Source of the DNA: Acorus gramineus
Taxonomy: Eukaryota > Streptophyta > Magnoliopsida > Acorales > Acoraceae
Assembly (NCBI GenBank): GCA_030737835.1
Contig: JAUJYN010000049.1
Span: forward strand, 644,725 to 708,724
Reading direction: 5' to 3'
DNA: 64,000 bases
Within the stretch, counting starts at the first letter, position 1. Every line of letters begins with the position of its first letter. Below, piece after piece: positions 55,790 through 64,000 of the stretch. Both the position numbers and the translations under genes were made by a program. Below the pieces are notes generated by a model. It worked only from the letters and a program-made list of their open reading frames with translations, was not told the origin of the DNA and did no database searches.

Positions 55790-57010
55790 TATCAAAGTGA
55801 CAAAAATTTGAAGTGAGAATACAAAGGAATGAGAAAAAAGGAGAGAGAAAGAGAGAAACAAGAGGAGTAGCAAAGCATAAACAAAGACAAAAAAAAAAAA
55901 AAAAAAAATACAGGCAAGGGAGTGAAACATAAGAGAATTCTACTCCACCCCCGCCTGCAAGCCTTTGTGAAGGCCACTCTCACACCATGATGTGAAGCTC
56001 TCCCCATTGCATATTAATGAGCTAAGCACCCGCACAAACAAAGACAACAAAAAAGAAAGACAGCCAAGGAGGGGTGGGGGTGGGGTACATAAGAAAATTT
56101 GACTCTAACCCCGGCTCCAAGCCCCCCATGGGGCCCTCTCTCACACCGTGATGTGAAGTGCTCCCCATCAATGTGCTTAGCATCTGCATAAGGCCCCACC
56201 CAAGGAATGGCCCCAAAATGCCTACAGCCATACGTGTATACTTGTGTTATGGGTCTCAGTCTGGCACATTGTCAAATCTAGTAATTTTTATAACCCATAT
56301 AAGGGTCTCAAATGGAAAAAAAAAATGTAAGCAATCCCAACCATTCAAATAGAATTTCATTCATCCAATTGTTATATTTCTTTCTACGTAATTAATTTTT
56401 TAGATCTAATTTTAGAAACTGAAGATTCACCCCCTTCTCTAAATTTTTTTCGGGTTTTTGAAATGGCTCTCTCTCATGCCATTTTTTAGTGTTTGAAATC
56501 TACTTCTTTCTCCCTCTCTCTCCCACTCTTTCAATCAATCCAAAATAAACAAAATCAAAATTTAAAAGTTTTGTAACAATATTGATCTCCATTATAAGGT
56601 ACTTAACCCCTTCTTAAATCTTAGGTTTGTTTAATTTTCTTTTTTTTCTTCTTTTTTTTTCTTGGAAATGTGTTTTTTTATAATTATATTCACATATTCT
56701 TGTTAATTAGAGATATTTTTCTACTTTTTTTTTTCTTTTTTGAAGCTCTTTAGTTTTTGAAAACTAGAATATATTGATGTCATTGTTATATAGTTTTCAC
56801 TTGTGTTATTTTGGATGATCTATTTGATCATATTTAAATAAGATGGATTTTTTTTTATAGGGTTCTATTTTAAAAGTTTGCCTAAAGCCCCACCGAAATA
56901 TTTAATCAGGGTTGGCCCTGGGGGATCGACCAGAAGAGAAGCACTTGCAAGCACCCAGTGAGGCCAACTCTCACAACAAGAGGAGAAGCAAAGAATAAAC
57001 AATGTGCTTA
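55790..57010. repeat. Unclassified repeat with about 180-bp tandem duplication
   Basis: 55865-56040 and 56045-56195 are related: ACATAAGARAATTYTACTC, CTCTCACACCRTGATGTGAAG, CTCCCCAT...GAGCTAAGCA. A third, partial relative is at 56930-57010 (GGCCAACTCTCACAAC, AGGAGAAGCAAAGAATAAAC, AATGTGCTTAG). An A-run of about 20 lies at 55890. 56240-56900 is AT-rich with T-runs. I do not recognise the family; minus-strand frames here are compositional. Confidence 0.55.
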
Positions 57011-57149
57011 GTTCATACAATAAATCGAAATAATTAATTCATATTTTATAAAAGTATATATCACATCCTATATTATATTTTTTTTAAAAAAAATCAAAAT
57101 AGCTGTGGACGATTGAAAACTGACTGAGCCTAACAATTACCTTGAGCTA

Positions 57150-57840
57150 ACTATTGCTGATAGACACGAGGACACCAAACATAGAAGCGCAGGTCACCTT
57201 CTCGGCGAAGGAGAAGGAGCCATGTCCGGTATCCCCGAAATGAAGGCCACCAACAAAAACAGTACCGAAATGAAAGTTAAAAGTAATGGCAGCGTTTCAC
57301 TTTTAAATTTGCCTGGAATAAAAATTTGCACAAAGGTGAATAAGATAACCGCTGTCGAGAAATCTATGGCAAGCGTGTTCCACATAAAGATTTTTTGTGT
57401 GTTTGTGCATAAATTTAAAGAGAAAGTGAAAGAAAGTGGAGAAATTCAAGTAAAAAAGAAAGTGGTGGAACGTAAAATATTTTCCCTTTGATCAACTTTA
57501 ATAGTGTTTGTGTATGTGGTGGAAATATTTTATGTTGCTTTCTCTCAGATTTTCACCTATGGGGATGGGAATTTTTTTTTCCACTTTTTCTAATAAAATA
57601 AAATAGGAGATGGAAAGTAAATTTTTTTCGTTCAATTGTTTGACGCAGACACTAGATTTTTAGACGGTCAAAGTAAAAATTTTCACTTTTCTTCACTTTC
57701 CCTTTGACACAAACACACCCTTTGTGGTTGAATCCGACTTGGAAGGCAACGCCTGAGATCAAAGTGGCGACGACTAACTCCGTTCCAACTCCTTCAACCC
57801 TTCGGCCTTCAGAGTCAAAGTGGCGAGGACACCAAACATC
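57150..57840 (-). pseudogene. Ankyrin/PGG copy P9
   Basis: On the minus strand 57835-57725 reads ELVVATLISGVAFQVGF, the PGG domain start. After a MITE (57400-57721) the frame 57385-57194 gives NTLAIDFSTAVILFTFVQIF and LLLTFISVLFLLVAFISGIP, two hydrophobic helices. 57165-57215 holds the CATAGAAGCRCGTCA-type end shared with P6. The MITE replaced or displaced the N-side of the helix region. Stops and shifts separate the parts. Confidence 0.78.
57400..57721. mobile_element. MITE inside P9
   Basis: Termini GTGTGTTTGTGCATAAATTT and, inverted from the right, GGGTGTGTTTGTGTCAAAGG are about 30-bp inverted repeats continuing as GAGAAAGTGAAAG / GGGAAAGTGAAGA. About 320 bp, no ORF. It separates the P9 PGG start from its helices. 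T-rich flanks; TTT is a possible target duplication. Confidence 0.7.
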
Positions 57841-58190
57841 GAAGCATATACTTTGTTAATGTAAATATATGACACTAACGAAGCATATGAGACTAGAATT
57901 TAGGCTATAAAAGAGACAGTGTATAAGTGGATAACAGAACTAAAAAAGATAACCAATTTGGTAACCCAAACTTAGTGTGTGTTTGTTTTGGAGTAAAATT
58001 TAATTATGCGTTGTTTTTTTTAGGAAAAAAAAATACAAAAAATGTGTTTCGATGCCCCTAAAAGAAAGTAATTAATGAAGAAATTTTTTTTCTCAAAATT
58101 CTGATTTTGGTATCAGCAACAAAAGAAGATACGCCACATCTCCATATTTTTTCTTATCGACATATTTTTCGTTTAATAAAAAATAGGGAA
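57841..58190. other. No gene recognised
   Basis: AT-rich upstream DNA of P9. Confidence 0.5.
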
Positions 58191-58193
58191 AAA

Positions 58194-58330
58194 TCCATAT
58201 AACCCCCTCTAAACTGCTTAAAATCCATATAACCCTCTAATTAAAATAAATATAACCCATTGAAAACACTTATGTAAATCCAAATAGTCTCTTGAGTTAA
58301 ATTTTTATTGACGTATGACGTATGAGTTAA
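58194..58330. mobile_element. Half of an ATAACCCCC foldback element
   Basis: GGGAAAAATCCATATAACCC and repeats of CCATATAACCCTC match the left arm of the element at 50275. The inverted right arm is absent downstream, so only one arm remains. Confidence 0.65.
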
Positions 58331-58755
58331 ATTTTTTATCCACATATTTTTTTAATATTGATTTTTTATGACTATTATGGTATAAAAAAAAGAGTGCTGA
58401 TACACGCAGTCCTTTTTACAGCCTGTTTTACAGTCCCATATGCTATGATAGCGTAGTATATACTACATTATCATAGTGTATGGGTCCTATCATAGTATAT
58501 GACCCAATTTTTTTATCCATTTTTTCACTATGAAAAAAATATATTAATCTATCTTAATATATACTTCATTTCATATAACAGCATGCACTTCAAATGGTGA
58601 GTGTATGATTTAAAAAAAAAAAAGAAAAACGAGATGGACTGTAATTGGGGCTGCAATGGGGGTTGTGTGTATCTTATTCCTTACAAAAATTCACTCAATT
58701 TTTTTGATGTACATATATATAAGGGCCCCTTATGAGATGACTTCGGGCCCATCTA
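58331..58755. other. No gene recognised
   Basis: AT-rich; CATAGTGTATGGG / CCCATATGCTATG words near 58430-58500 form a small imperfect hairpin-like pair. No coding sequence. Confidence 0.5.
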
Positions 58756-58764
58756 GATTTCCTC

Positions 58765-59180
58765 ATCTTAGGGCCAGCCATTCTCGGCTACCACCTTCCT
58801 AGCCAGACTCAACCCCCCAAAGGTCCCGGAGGACTATGATATCACCTCATTTTTACAAATAGTAATGCTTGATCTGTTCATATCAGCATCCATGATTGTA
58901 GTCCTCGTGAGTGGTCTACCATTGAAGCATGGGTTCCCAGTGTGGGTCCTCAAGATCGCATTGTTGGGGGCCCTGGCTTGTTTGGTGTATGCATTTGTGT
59001 TGGGGGTGGACATGAATAAGGTTGACAGTGGGTGGGCTAACAATGCGTTCTTGGCATGGATGGGATTGATGTGTTAACAATGCTTTCTTTGATGTGTGTC
59101 ATGTTCATGTACCACTTCATCGTGTTGGTTGTTGTTCTCTTGTTGTGACTTCGACAGAAGGGCAAGGTGGTTAGAGGGGT
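58765..59180 (+). pseudogene. Ankyrin/PGG copy P10 (last exon, 3' half)
   Basis: The frame enters at SATTFLARLNPPKVPEDYDI, the end of the PGG signature, and runs TSFLQIVMLDLF, ISASMIVVLVSGLPLKHGFP, VWVLKIALLGALACLVYAFV, LGVDMNKVDSG and AFLAWMGLMC to a stop at 59075. The stop comes from a roughly 23-bp local duplication (TAACAATGCTTTCTT...GATGTGT), after which the family sequence resumes (GTCATGTTCATGTACCAC) to GTTAGAGGGGT, where a MITE begins. Of all copies this half-exon is closest to P4. The 5' half of the exon and the ankyrin exons are missing. Confidence 0.85.
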
Positions 59181-59187
59181 ATATATA

Positions 59188-59389
59188 TAGTGAAATGATA
59201 ATATGCGGTCTGTGCGAATTACGTATATACACTCCTTAAAAGAGTATATGCGTCGATGATGAAAATATATAGCCCAGTGAGGTATATGATTGAATGAGCT
59301 GATATACTTTCTTTATCGATGCATATACCCCTTTAAATTAAATGAGGTATATATGCGGATTGCACGAATTGCATATTATCATTGAACTA
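59188..59389. mobile_element. 202-bp MITE at the end of P10
   Basis: Termini TAGTGAAATGATAATATGC and, inverted, TAGTTCAATGATAATATGC. Inward symmetry continues as GGTCTGTGCGAATTACG / AATTCGTGCAATCCGC. TA flanks are compatible with a TA target. A truncated relative is at 30892-31006. Followed by a CA microsatellite (59388-59405). Confidence 0.75.
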
Positions 59390-59442
59390 CACACACACAC
59401 ACACAAAGTAGAAATAAGATGAAAACTTATAATTAATGTCAT

Positions 59443-60173
59443 TGAAGAGGTAAATTTCTCCTTCAATCAACTCGAGCGGGTAGAACCTCCTTGCTGGATC
59501 TGAACCTGGCTGAATGTGGCTCCTACACTCACAAAGAAGTAAGGATAACACCGGTGCGGTGCCAACCAAGGGGACTCTAATGCTTAAGTCAGTAAGAGAA
59601 CTCAAGAAAGATAATCTAACTCTAATATGGCTTGTTATCAAGTAAAACTCATACCTTAATTTTGTATACCTCTCTCCCTTTTATAGGGTTAACTGGTCAA
59701 ATAAGTGGTCACTGGCTCCATCGTTGTTGTAACAGTCTTCCCCTTTTAATGGCTGTTAGTGGACGAGTTTTGTAGTAACTGCCCTACTTTATTGTATTTA
59801 AACGTGCCCTTAATTATCCACGTTTTTAGTGAATAATGGGCTTTAACCAACAACCTGACAGTTACTTGACTTCACAAACGTTTTGACCATTTTAGAGGTT
59901 CTGCTAGAAGTCTTTGTCTGGTCGGGATGTGTGATCCTGCTTGATACGCGATTTGGCATTCACCTGTGAGGTGTAAGACTGTCCGACCAAACCCGACTCA
60001 CCTCATGGGCAGATCAGTCTGGTCGTGTCTCACTTGTTCGGGAGTGTTTAGTCAGTATTCATCTGCTCTGCATTTGTCAAATTTGGAGCGTTGGTTACCA
60101 AATACGATGTTTCGACCCAACTAAATTTTGAAACATGTCACCCTTTGATAGGGTACAAATTTTTCCCTCCACA
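59443..60173 (-). mobile_element. 3' LTR of a Tat-lineage element (731 bp)
   Basis: On the minus strand it starts TGTGGAGGGAAAAATTTG and ends ...GAAATTTACCTCTTCA, the same end pattern as the Tat LTR at 27525-28411. It has a promoter-like CCCTATAAAAGGGAG (about 59672) and the Tat-type leader ACTGACTTAAGCATTAGAGT. No PBS follows at 59442, and a purine-rich tract (AGAAGAGAGGGCATC) precedes its start, so it is the 3' LTR and the element body lies at higher coordinates. It is a different family from the 27.5-kb LTR. Confidence 0.75.
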
Positions 60174-60478
60174 GATGCCCTCTCTTCTACTCTTTTGAAT
60201 TTTCAACAAAGCAGAAGATATGAACATTCATCATTTGATTGCTGACAACTTAGAGATTCGAGGATATAGTCGCCTGTCTCCTCGAGATCTTCTGATTTTC
60301 AGAGGATTTCACGGCTAATATCCCTCCATCTGCTGATAACATGTGACACTTGTGTTTTCGAAGAAATCTTTTATGCCATCCCTTCGACATCTGTGATTTC
60401 CGACTTTTGGAGGCAATTATTACCCTCCGATTCTATCAGTGAAATTATCGCCTGTATTCACTCGAGGCGTCACCAAGA
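60174..60478. other. Internal non-coding DNA of the Tat element with PPT
   Basis: The minus-strand purine tract AAGAGTAGAAGAGAGGG borders the LTR (60176-60195). The rest has no frame continuous with the antisense ORF on the plus strand. Confidence 0.5.
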
Positions 60479-60841
60479 ATGGAATTAAAAAGAGAGGAGA
60501 AGGCTTCGGTGCAAAGCATCTTCTCTTTATCTTTTCAATTTTTTAAACTTGCTAGCGATGGCCGAACCTTCTTCATCTCTACCACCCTTAACAAAGAACT
60601 GGGCATCTATTTTGACTTTTTAGTGGAGTTGCCTGATGATCATTTGGCCTCCTTCTCCCTTGATTGTTTGTTCCTCCGTCCCAGTTATTTCAAGGACGGG
60701 GATTTAACCCTTCCTTTGCCACATTTGGTGGTAGAGTTTTTTTAGTTCTTCCATCTTCATCCGCTCCAAGTTGTACCCAACGTATACCGCATTCTAATGT
60801 GTGTGGTTGCATTGGATGAGAAGATTGGGGTGAGACTTGAT
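60479..60841 (+). pseudogene. Antisense ORF of a Tat element (Transposase_28-like)
   Basis: A plus-strand frame with one internal stop (60743) reads SDGRTFFISTTL, FDFLVELPDDH, DGDLTLPLPHLVVEFF, FHLHPLQVVPNVYRILMCVV and LDEKIGVRLDL. This resembles the 'putative gypsy type transposon' domain (Pfam Transposase_28), usual form FF...L.P.QL.PN.WR.L..F. Its position between gag/pol and the 3' LTR of a minus-strand Tat element, and its opposite orientation, fit the extra antisense ORFs known for Tat/Retand elements. Function unknown. Truncated at the 60842 junction. Confidence 0.65.
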
Positions 60842-61606
60842 TTAACTGAGATCCGTTGGAGGATTACCCGCCGCGGTGACTGCTTGCCTGAGGATTTGAG
60901 ACTCCTCTTCAACTTTGACGTACTTTGCAACACACCTCATGAGGTCTTGGTGATAAGGGGGAGTGCTTTTGATGAGTGACTCCATAAGACCATTCCCGGC
61001 TGGAAGGCCATTGCGAAAGGCCATGATTGCTCCATCATCGTCGCAATCCTCCACTTCAATTTTCAGGAGCCGAAAACGATCGACATACTGTCAGATCGTC
61101 TCACCCTGTTGCATTTGAATCTTCATGAGATCCCCCATGTATTTTTTCTGCCTTCTGTTGCATATGAAGTCCTCAACAAACATAGTACTGAACTCTTCGA
61201 ACGTGCGGATAGACGCCACGAGGAGCAAATGAAACCAGGTCAGTGCCGCCCCCTCGAGGCTGGAGGGGAAGAATCGCCAAGGGTCCCTGAACTCCCTCCA
61301 CAGGAATCTCCACCGGTACAGGGGGTACCTCTGGCACCACTGGTGAATTTGCTACTAATGGTACCTGCAGGGCCGCATCGCGGGCCGCCCACAGTTCTTG
61401 AATCTCTCGCGCCTGCTCCGCCAGTGCCCTAGTCTGGGCCTCCAGTGCTGTGGTCTGAGTCTCCAAAAGGTCTGCCATATGAGCGTAAGCACGCTCCCAT
61501 GCAGGAGACTCCTGCGTAGGTCTTGGCCTAACCGTGAGGACTCTCCAGCAGGCTCCTCACCATCGGCAGGTTCGGAAACCTCCAAAGCCTGAGGGAGACC
61601 ATGTCC
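60842..61606 (-). pseudogene. Ty3/gypsy Gag relic with Tat-like core
   Basis: From about 61320 downward the minus strand encodes a Gag core: FFPSSLEGAALTWFHLL, TFEEFSTMFVEDFICNRRQK, KYMGDLMKIQM, YVDRFRLLKIEVEDCDDD, GAIMAFRNGL, LMRCVAKYVKVEEE. An in-frame stop interrupts it near 61101. Upstream, 61606-61330 encodes a coiled-coil-like N-terminus (HMADLLETQTTALEAQTRAL, AEQAREIQELWAARDAAL) and a Pro/Val-rich linker in a different frame; shifts occur near 61510 and 61320. The frame ends at 60842 against the antisense ORF, so protease, RT and integrase have been deleted. Confidence 0.78.
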
Positions 61607-61725
61607 ATGTATCTAAATGCGAGGAGGCATATCAGCAACCTAAGAAACAGACACTAGGATCAGAATACTCATATAGAAATCCTAGGACTCATCTCTACGA
61701 CAACACTTGGCTCTAACAGGACTAG

Positions 61726-61737
61726 GCTCTGATACCA
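61726..61737 (-). other. Primer-binding site, initiator tRNA-Met type
   Basis: TGGTATCAGAGC on the minus strand, five bases inside the ...GTGACA end of the long LTR at the right edge. The same sequence as in the Tekay element at 5273, and unlike the Tat PBS at 28412. Confidence 0.88.
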
Positions 61738-61742
61738 ACTTT

Positions 61743-64000
61743 TGTCACACCCCAGGGCGGCCGTCCCCGAGATGTGGCAAATATATAATATTAGCTATCC
61801 ACATACAAAATCAATAAAGACTCTAACACAACATCCAAGGCAACAAAGCAATTAACAAGCGATAGCTGTCATAATATATATGTATATAGCGGAAGCTAAA
61901 CAACTAAGTCTGTAATCCAAAAATACATTACAGACTAGAATACATAATCAACTGTCCTGTGAGAGCCAACATAAACCAAAAGACATCAATACACATATAC
62001 TGTGCGCAAGCACGAGTATCAAATACATACAAGAGAAGGGGGGATGCTGATGGTCTCTCACTTGCAAAATCCAAAACACAGATGCTACACCACTGTTGAT
62101 ACTGCGCCTAAGGGAGCTCCTCCTTCGGATCCGACTAGACGCCAACTAGTGAAAACAACATGCGAGGGGTGAGCCACATGCTCAGTGAATGGTACAATCT
62201 ATGAAACACAACTAATATTAACATTTCAAGTAATTAAAGTCCCAACAAGATGGGAGTAACCACTTAAAATGGTGGGTCGCGTACCGACACTAGCCCACCA
62301 CACCCTCACCCACACCCTCCAAGGGTGACATAGGACTATCGGGAGAAATTCGCATGTTCTACACCATTTGTCATTTGGTAGTCCACTTCCGGGTAGTCTC
62401 TACCTGATAGCCTCCCACAATCAGTACATTTGCCAGAAGGGTATGCCAAGTCACCTCGGTAGTACCTACGAGTGGGGGCCCTCACATGAAAACTTCAATC
62501 CGGGCAGCTTCAACTCGGAGTCGACGAAGAGGAGAAACACTTGACACTTACAGACACAATCCTCATGGATCCACCATCATCGGTTATTAGACACCGATAT
62601 AGTAACGAATTCTCATGAATTCCCTCCAGGACACATAGCTCGGATGCGGGGAAGACAGATGATTCGTAATGCTAATGCCATGGTATGACCCCATAACAGG
62701 TTATACACTTGCCGAACCTCATTAGGCAAGATTCATGGCTTAATTATATGTATATAACAAAATACAACATGCATAATAACTATACATGGAATTAATCATG
62801 GAAGCATTCAATAAACATGGAAACAAAGCTACAATATTGTCTAAGGCATGCTTACACTTATGTATCCATAGGTAGGCTAAAATTAAGCTTAGGCAAGATG
62901 GGAGCATGTAAGGATCAATGTTATGCTAACATGAGACATGATGCCGAGACAAGTATGGGTCCCTATACATGATAGAAGGATATATAGTCCTAGCATACTA
63001 TATCTAATATGGCATGGATGCAAACTAGCAAGATAGGCAATAAACATATACATGCAAGATAAGTTAATATGCAGTTATGGTGCATCAGGGGAGGGCAATG
63101 CACGACTATATGCATCTAACGCCTCCCAATAGGTTGGATCAATCCACTCACTGTAACCCGGGTCGTTGCGTGACATTTTGCCAAGATCTACAAGACAAGA
63201 GCATCAAATAAGGTGAGTAAAGCGACATAAAGACACTTAGAATAGACTAAAAATGCTAAGGTCATACACATGCACGCATACGAGCTCTCACGCATGCAAG
63301 CACGCACGTACGCACGAATGACCGAGCCCCCCAGAACCTACCCAAGCCCTTGGGCAGCCCCCTGCGCACTCCCCATGTCCGCTTGCACCCTGCCCCACGC
63401 CTAGACCCGCACCCCCACGGGACCCTGAGTGACCCCGCGCTCACCCTACGTGACCCCGCGCGACCCTCGCGCGCATGCCCTGGTTGGACCCCGCGGGCAC
63501 GCCTACGCGCCCGCGACCTAAAACCACTCACCAACCGTCCCCACTCACCCAAACCCAACTACCTAGCATGCAAGACCTCCCCAACAACCCATAAATCTAT
63601 AAAACAAGAGAAAAGAAGGGGGAGAGCTTACCAAAAGAGGGAGAGGGAAAGGGAGAGATGCGGTGCTCCTCGAACGCCCTCACGACCACCTCAACCACCA
63701 CCACCACCACGACCTTTTCAACATCTTCTACTTCTTCTAGGCTGAAAAACAAGGGAGGGAACTCATGGGAGCATGAGGGGGAGAAGGGGGAAGAGAAACA
63801 TCCAAAGCAACAACACCAAATGCGCGCGCACACACACACAAACCTTGTCTTCCTTCAAGTGCTTCTTCTTCTCCTTCACCTTCTCCTTCTTCTTCCTCTT
63901 AGAACAAACAAAAGGGGAGCAAAAATGAGAGTAGAAAATGCACTCTTGTGAGGGGAGAGAGAGAGAGACACACACACAAAAGGGGGGCATTTATTACTCA
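61743..64000 (-). mobile_element. 5' LTR (partial) of a Tekay-like element
   Basis: The inner edge is fixed by the PBS; the outer edge is beyond the window, so the LTR exceeds 2.2 kb, typical of Tekay/Del chromoviruses. GC-rich patches occur at 62250-62350 and 63320-63550, and simple CAC, CTT and CA/GA runs at 63690-63990. ACATGCTCAGTGAATGGTAC recalls GATGCTCAGTAAGTAACCC in the left-hand LTR, at a similar distance from the PBS end. Long frames at 63260-63990 follow from GC or repeat composition and are not genes. Confidence 0.75.

Noticed and set aside
60797-60979. Plus-strand frame continuing the antisense ORF beyond 60842.
   Set aside because: From 60842 on, the minus strand encodes a recognisable Gag, so the plus frame there is a shadow.
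27525-61320. The truncated Tat 5' half (27525-29217, plus) and the Tat gag/3' LTR (59443-61320, minus) as two halves of one element split by an inversion.
   Set aside because: Their Gag pieces are complementary in position, but the two LTRs have clearly different sequences, so they are different families.
63262-63745. Overlapping frames of 98 and 131 residues near the right edge, rich in Arg, Pro and Gly.
   Set aside because: They overlap on opposite strands in a GC-rich, repetitive part of an LTR and have no motif; composition explains them.

Overview
The window is nuclear DNA from a flowering plant. The evidence is its transposon content (Tekay-like and Tat-like Ty3/gypsy, Ty1/copia, plant L1-type LINEs with RNase H, CACTA-, MULE- and Tourist-like elements) and a dispersed family of plant ankyrin-repeat/PGG-domain membrane-protein gene copies. 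Intergenic DNA is very AT-rich while the ankyrin/PGG exons are GC-rich. The species cannot be fixed from the sequence. I see no gene that looks complete and functional, and no tRNA, rRNA or CRISPR.

Layout. 1-7745: a minus-strand Tekay-type chromovirus (partial 3' LTR, pol with breaks, gag-protease, PBS, 2.46-kb 5' LTR) inserted in a plus-strand Ty1/copia element whose 3' half continues to about 10.87 kb. 11.1-11.8 kb: first ankyrin/PGG relic. 12.2-16.6 kb: DNA-transposon territory with paired arrays of AACCGTGATC-like subterminal repeats, a 42-bp tandem repeat and short gene-like fragments. 17.3-25 kb: two minus-strand PGG relics, one split by a 4.8-kb CACTA-like insertion that itself holds a foldback element and a Tourist MITE. 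26.4-29.2 kb: a dead FAR1/MULE transposase gene truncated by a Tat-lineage LTR and gag. 31-39 kb: further ankyrin/PGG copies in both orientations, with AT-rich DNA and remnants between. 40.2-41.2 kb: a 1,033-bp deletion derivative of a copia element with a perfect 5-bp target duplication. 43-50.2 kb: three LINE insertions, a Tat-like LTR fragment, and the best-preserved ankyrin exon. 50.2-51.2 kb: two foldback elements. 51.3-57.8 kb: minus-strand PGG copies, one interrupted by a 3.6-kb MULE-like element full of a repeated GTATCTGAA/TTCAGATAC word. 58.8-64 kb: last PGG copy, a small MITE, a Tat-type 3' LTR with an antisense ORF, a gag relic, and a second Tekay-like PBS and long LTR running off the window.

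The unifying theme is a decayed ankyrin/PGG gene cluster (at least ten pieces at ten sites, both strands) used as a landing pad by nearly every class of plant transposon. Because the gene copies are paralogous, one copy often supplies the empty site for an insertion in another, so the order of events can partly be read from this window alone.
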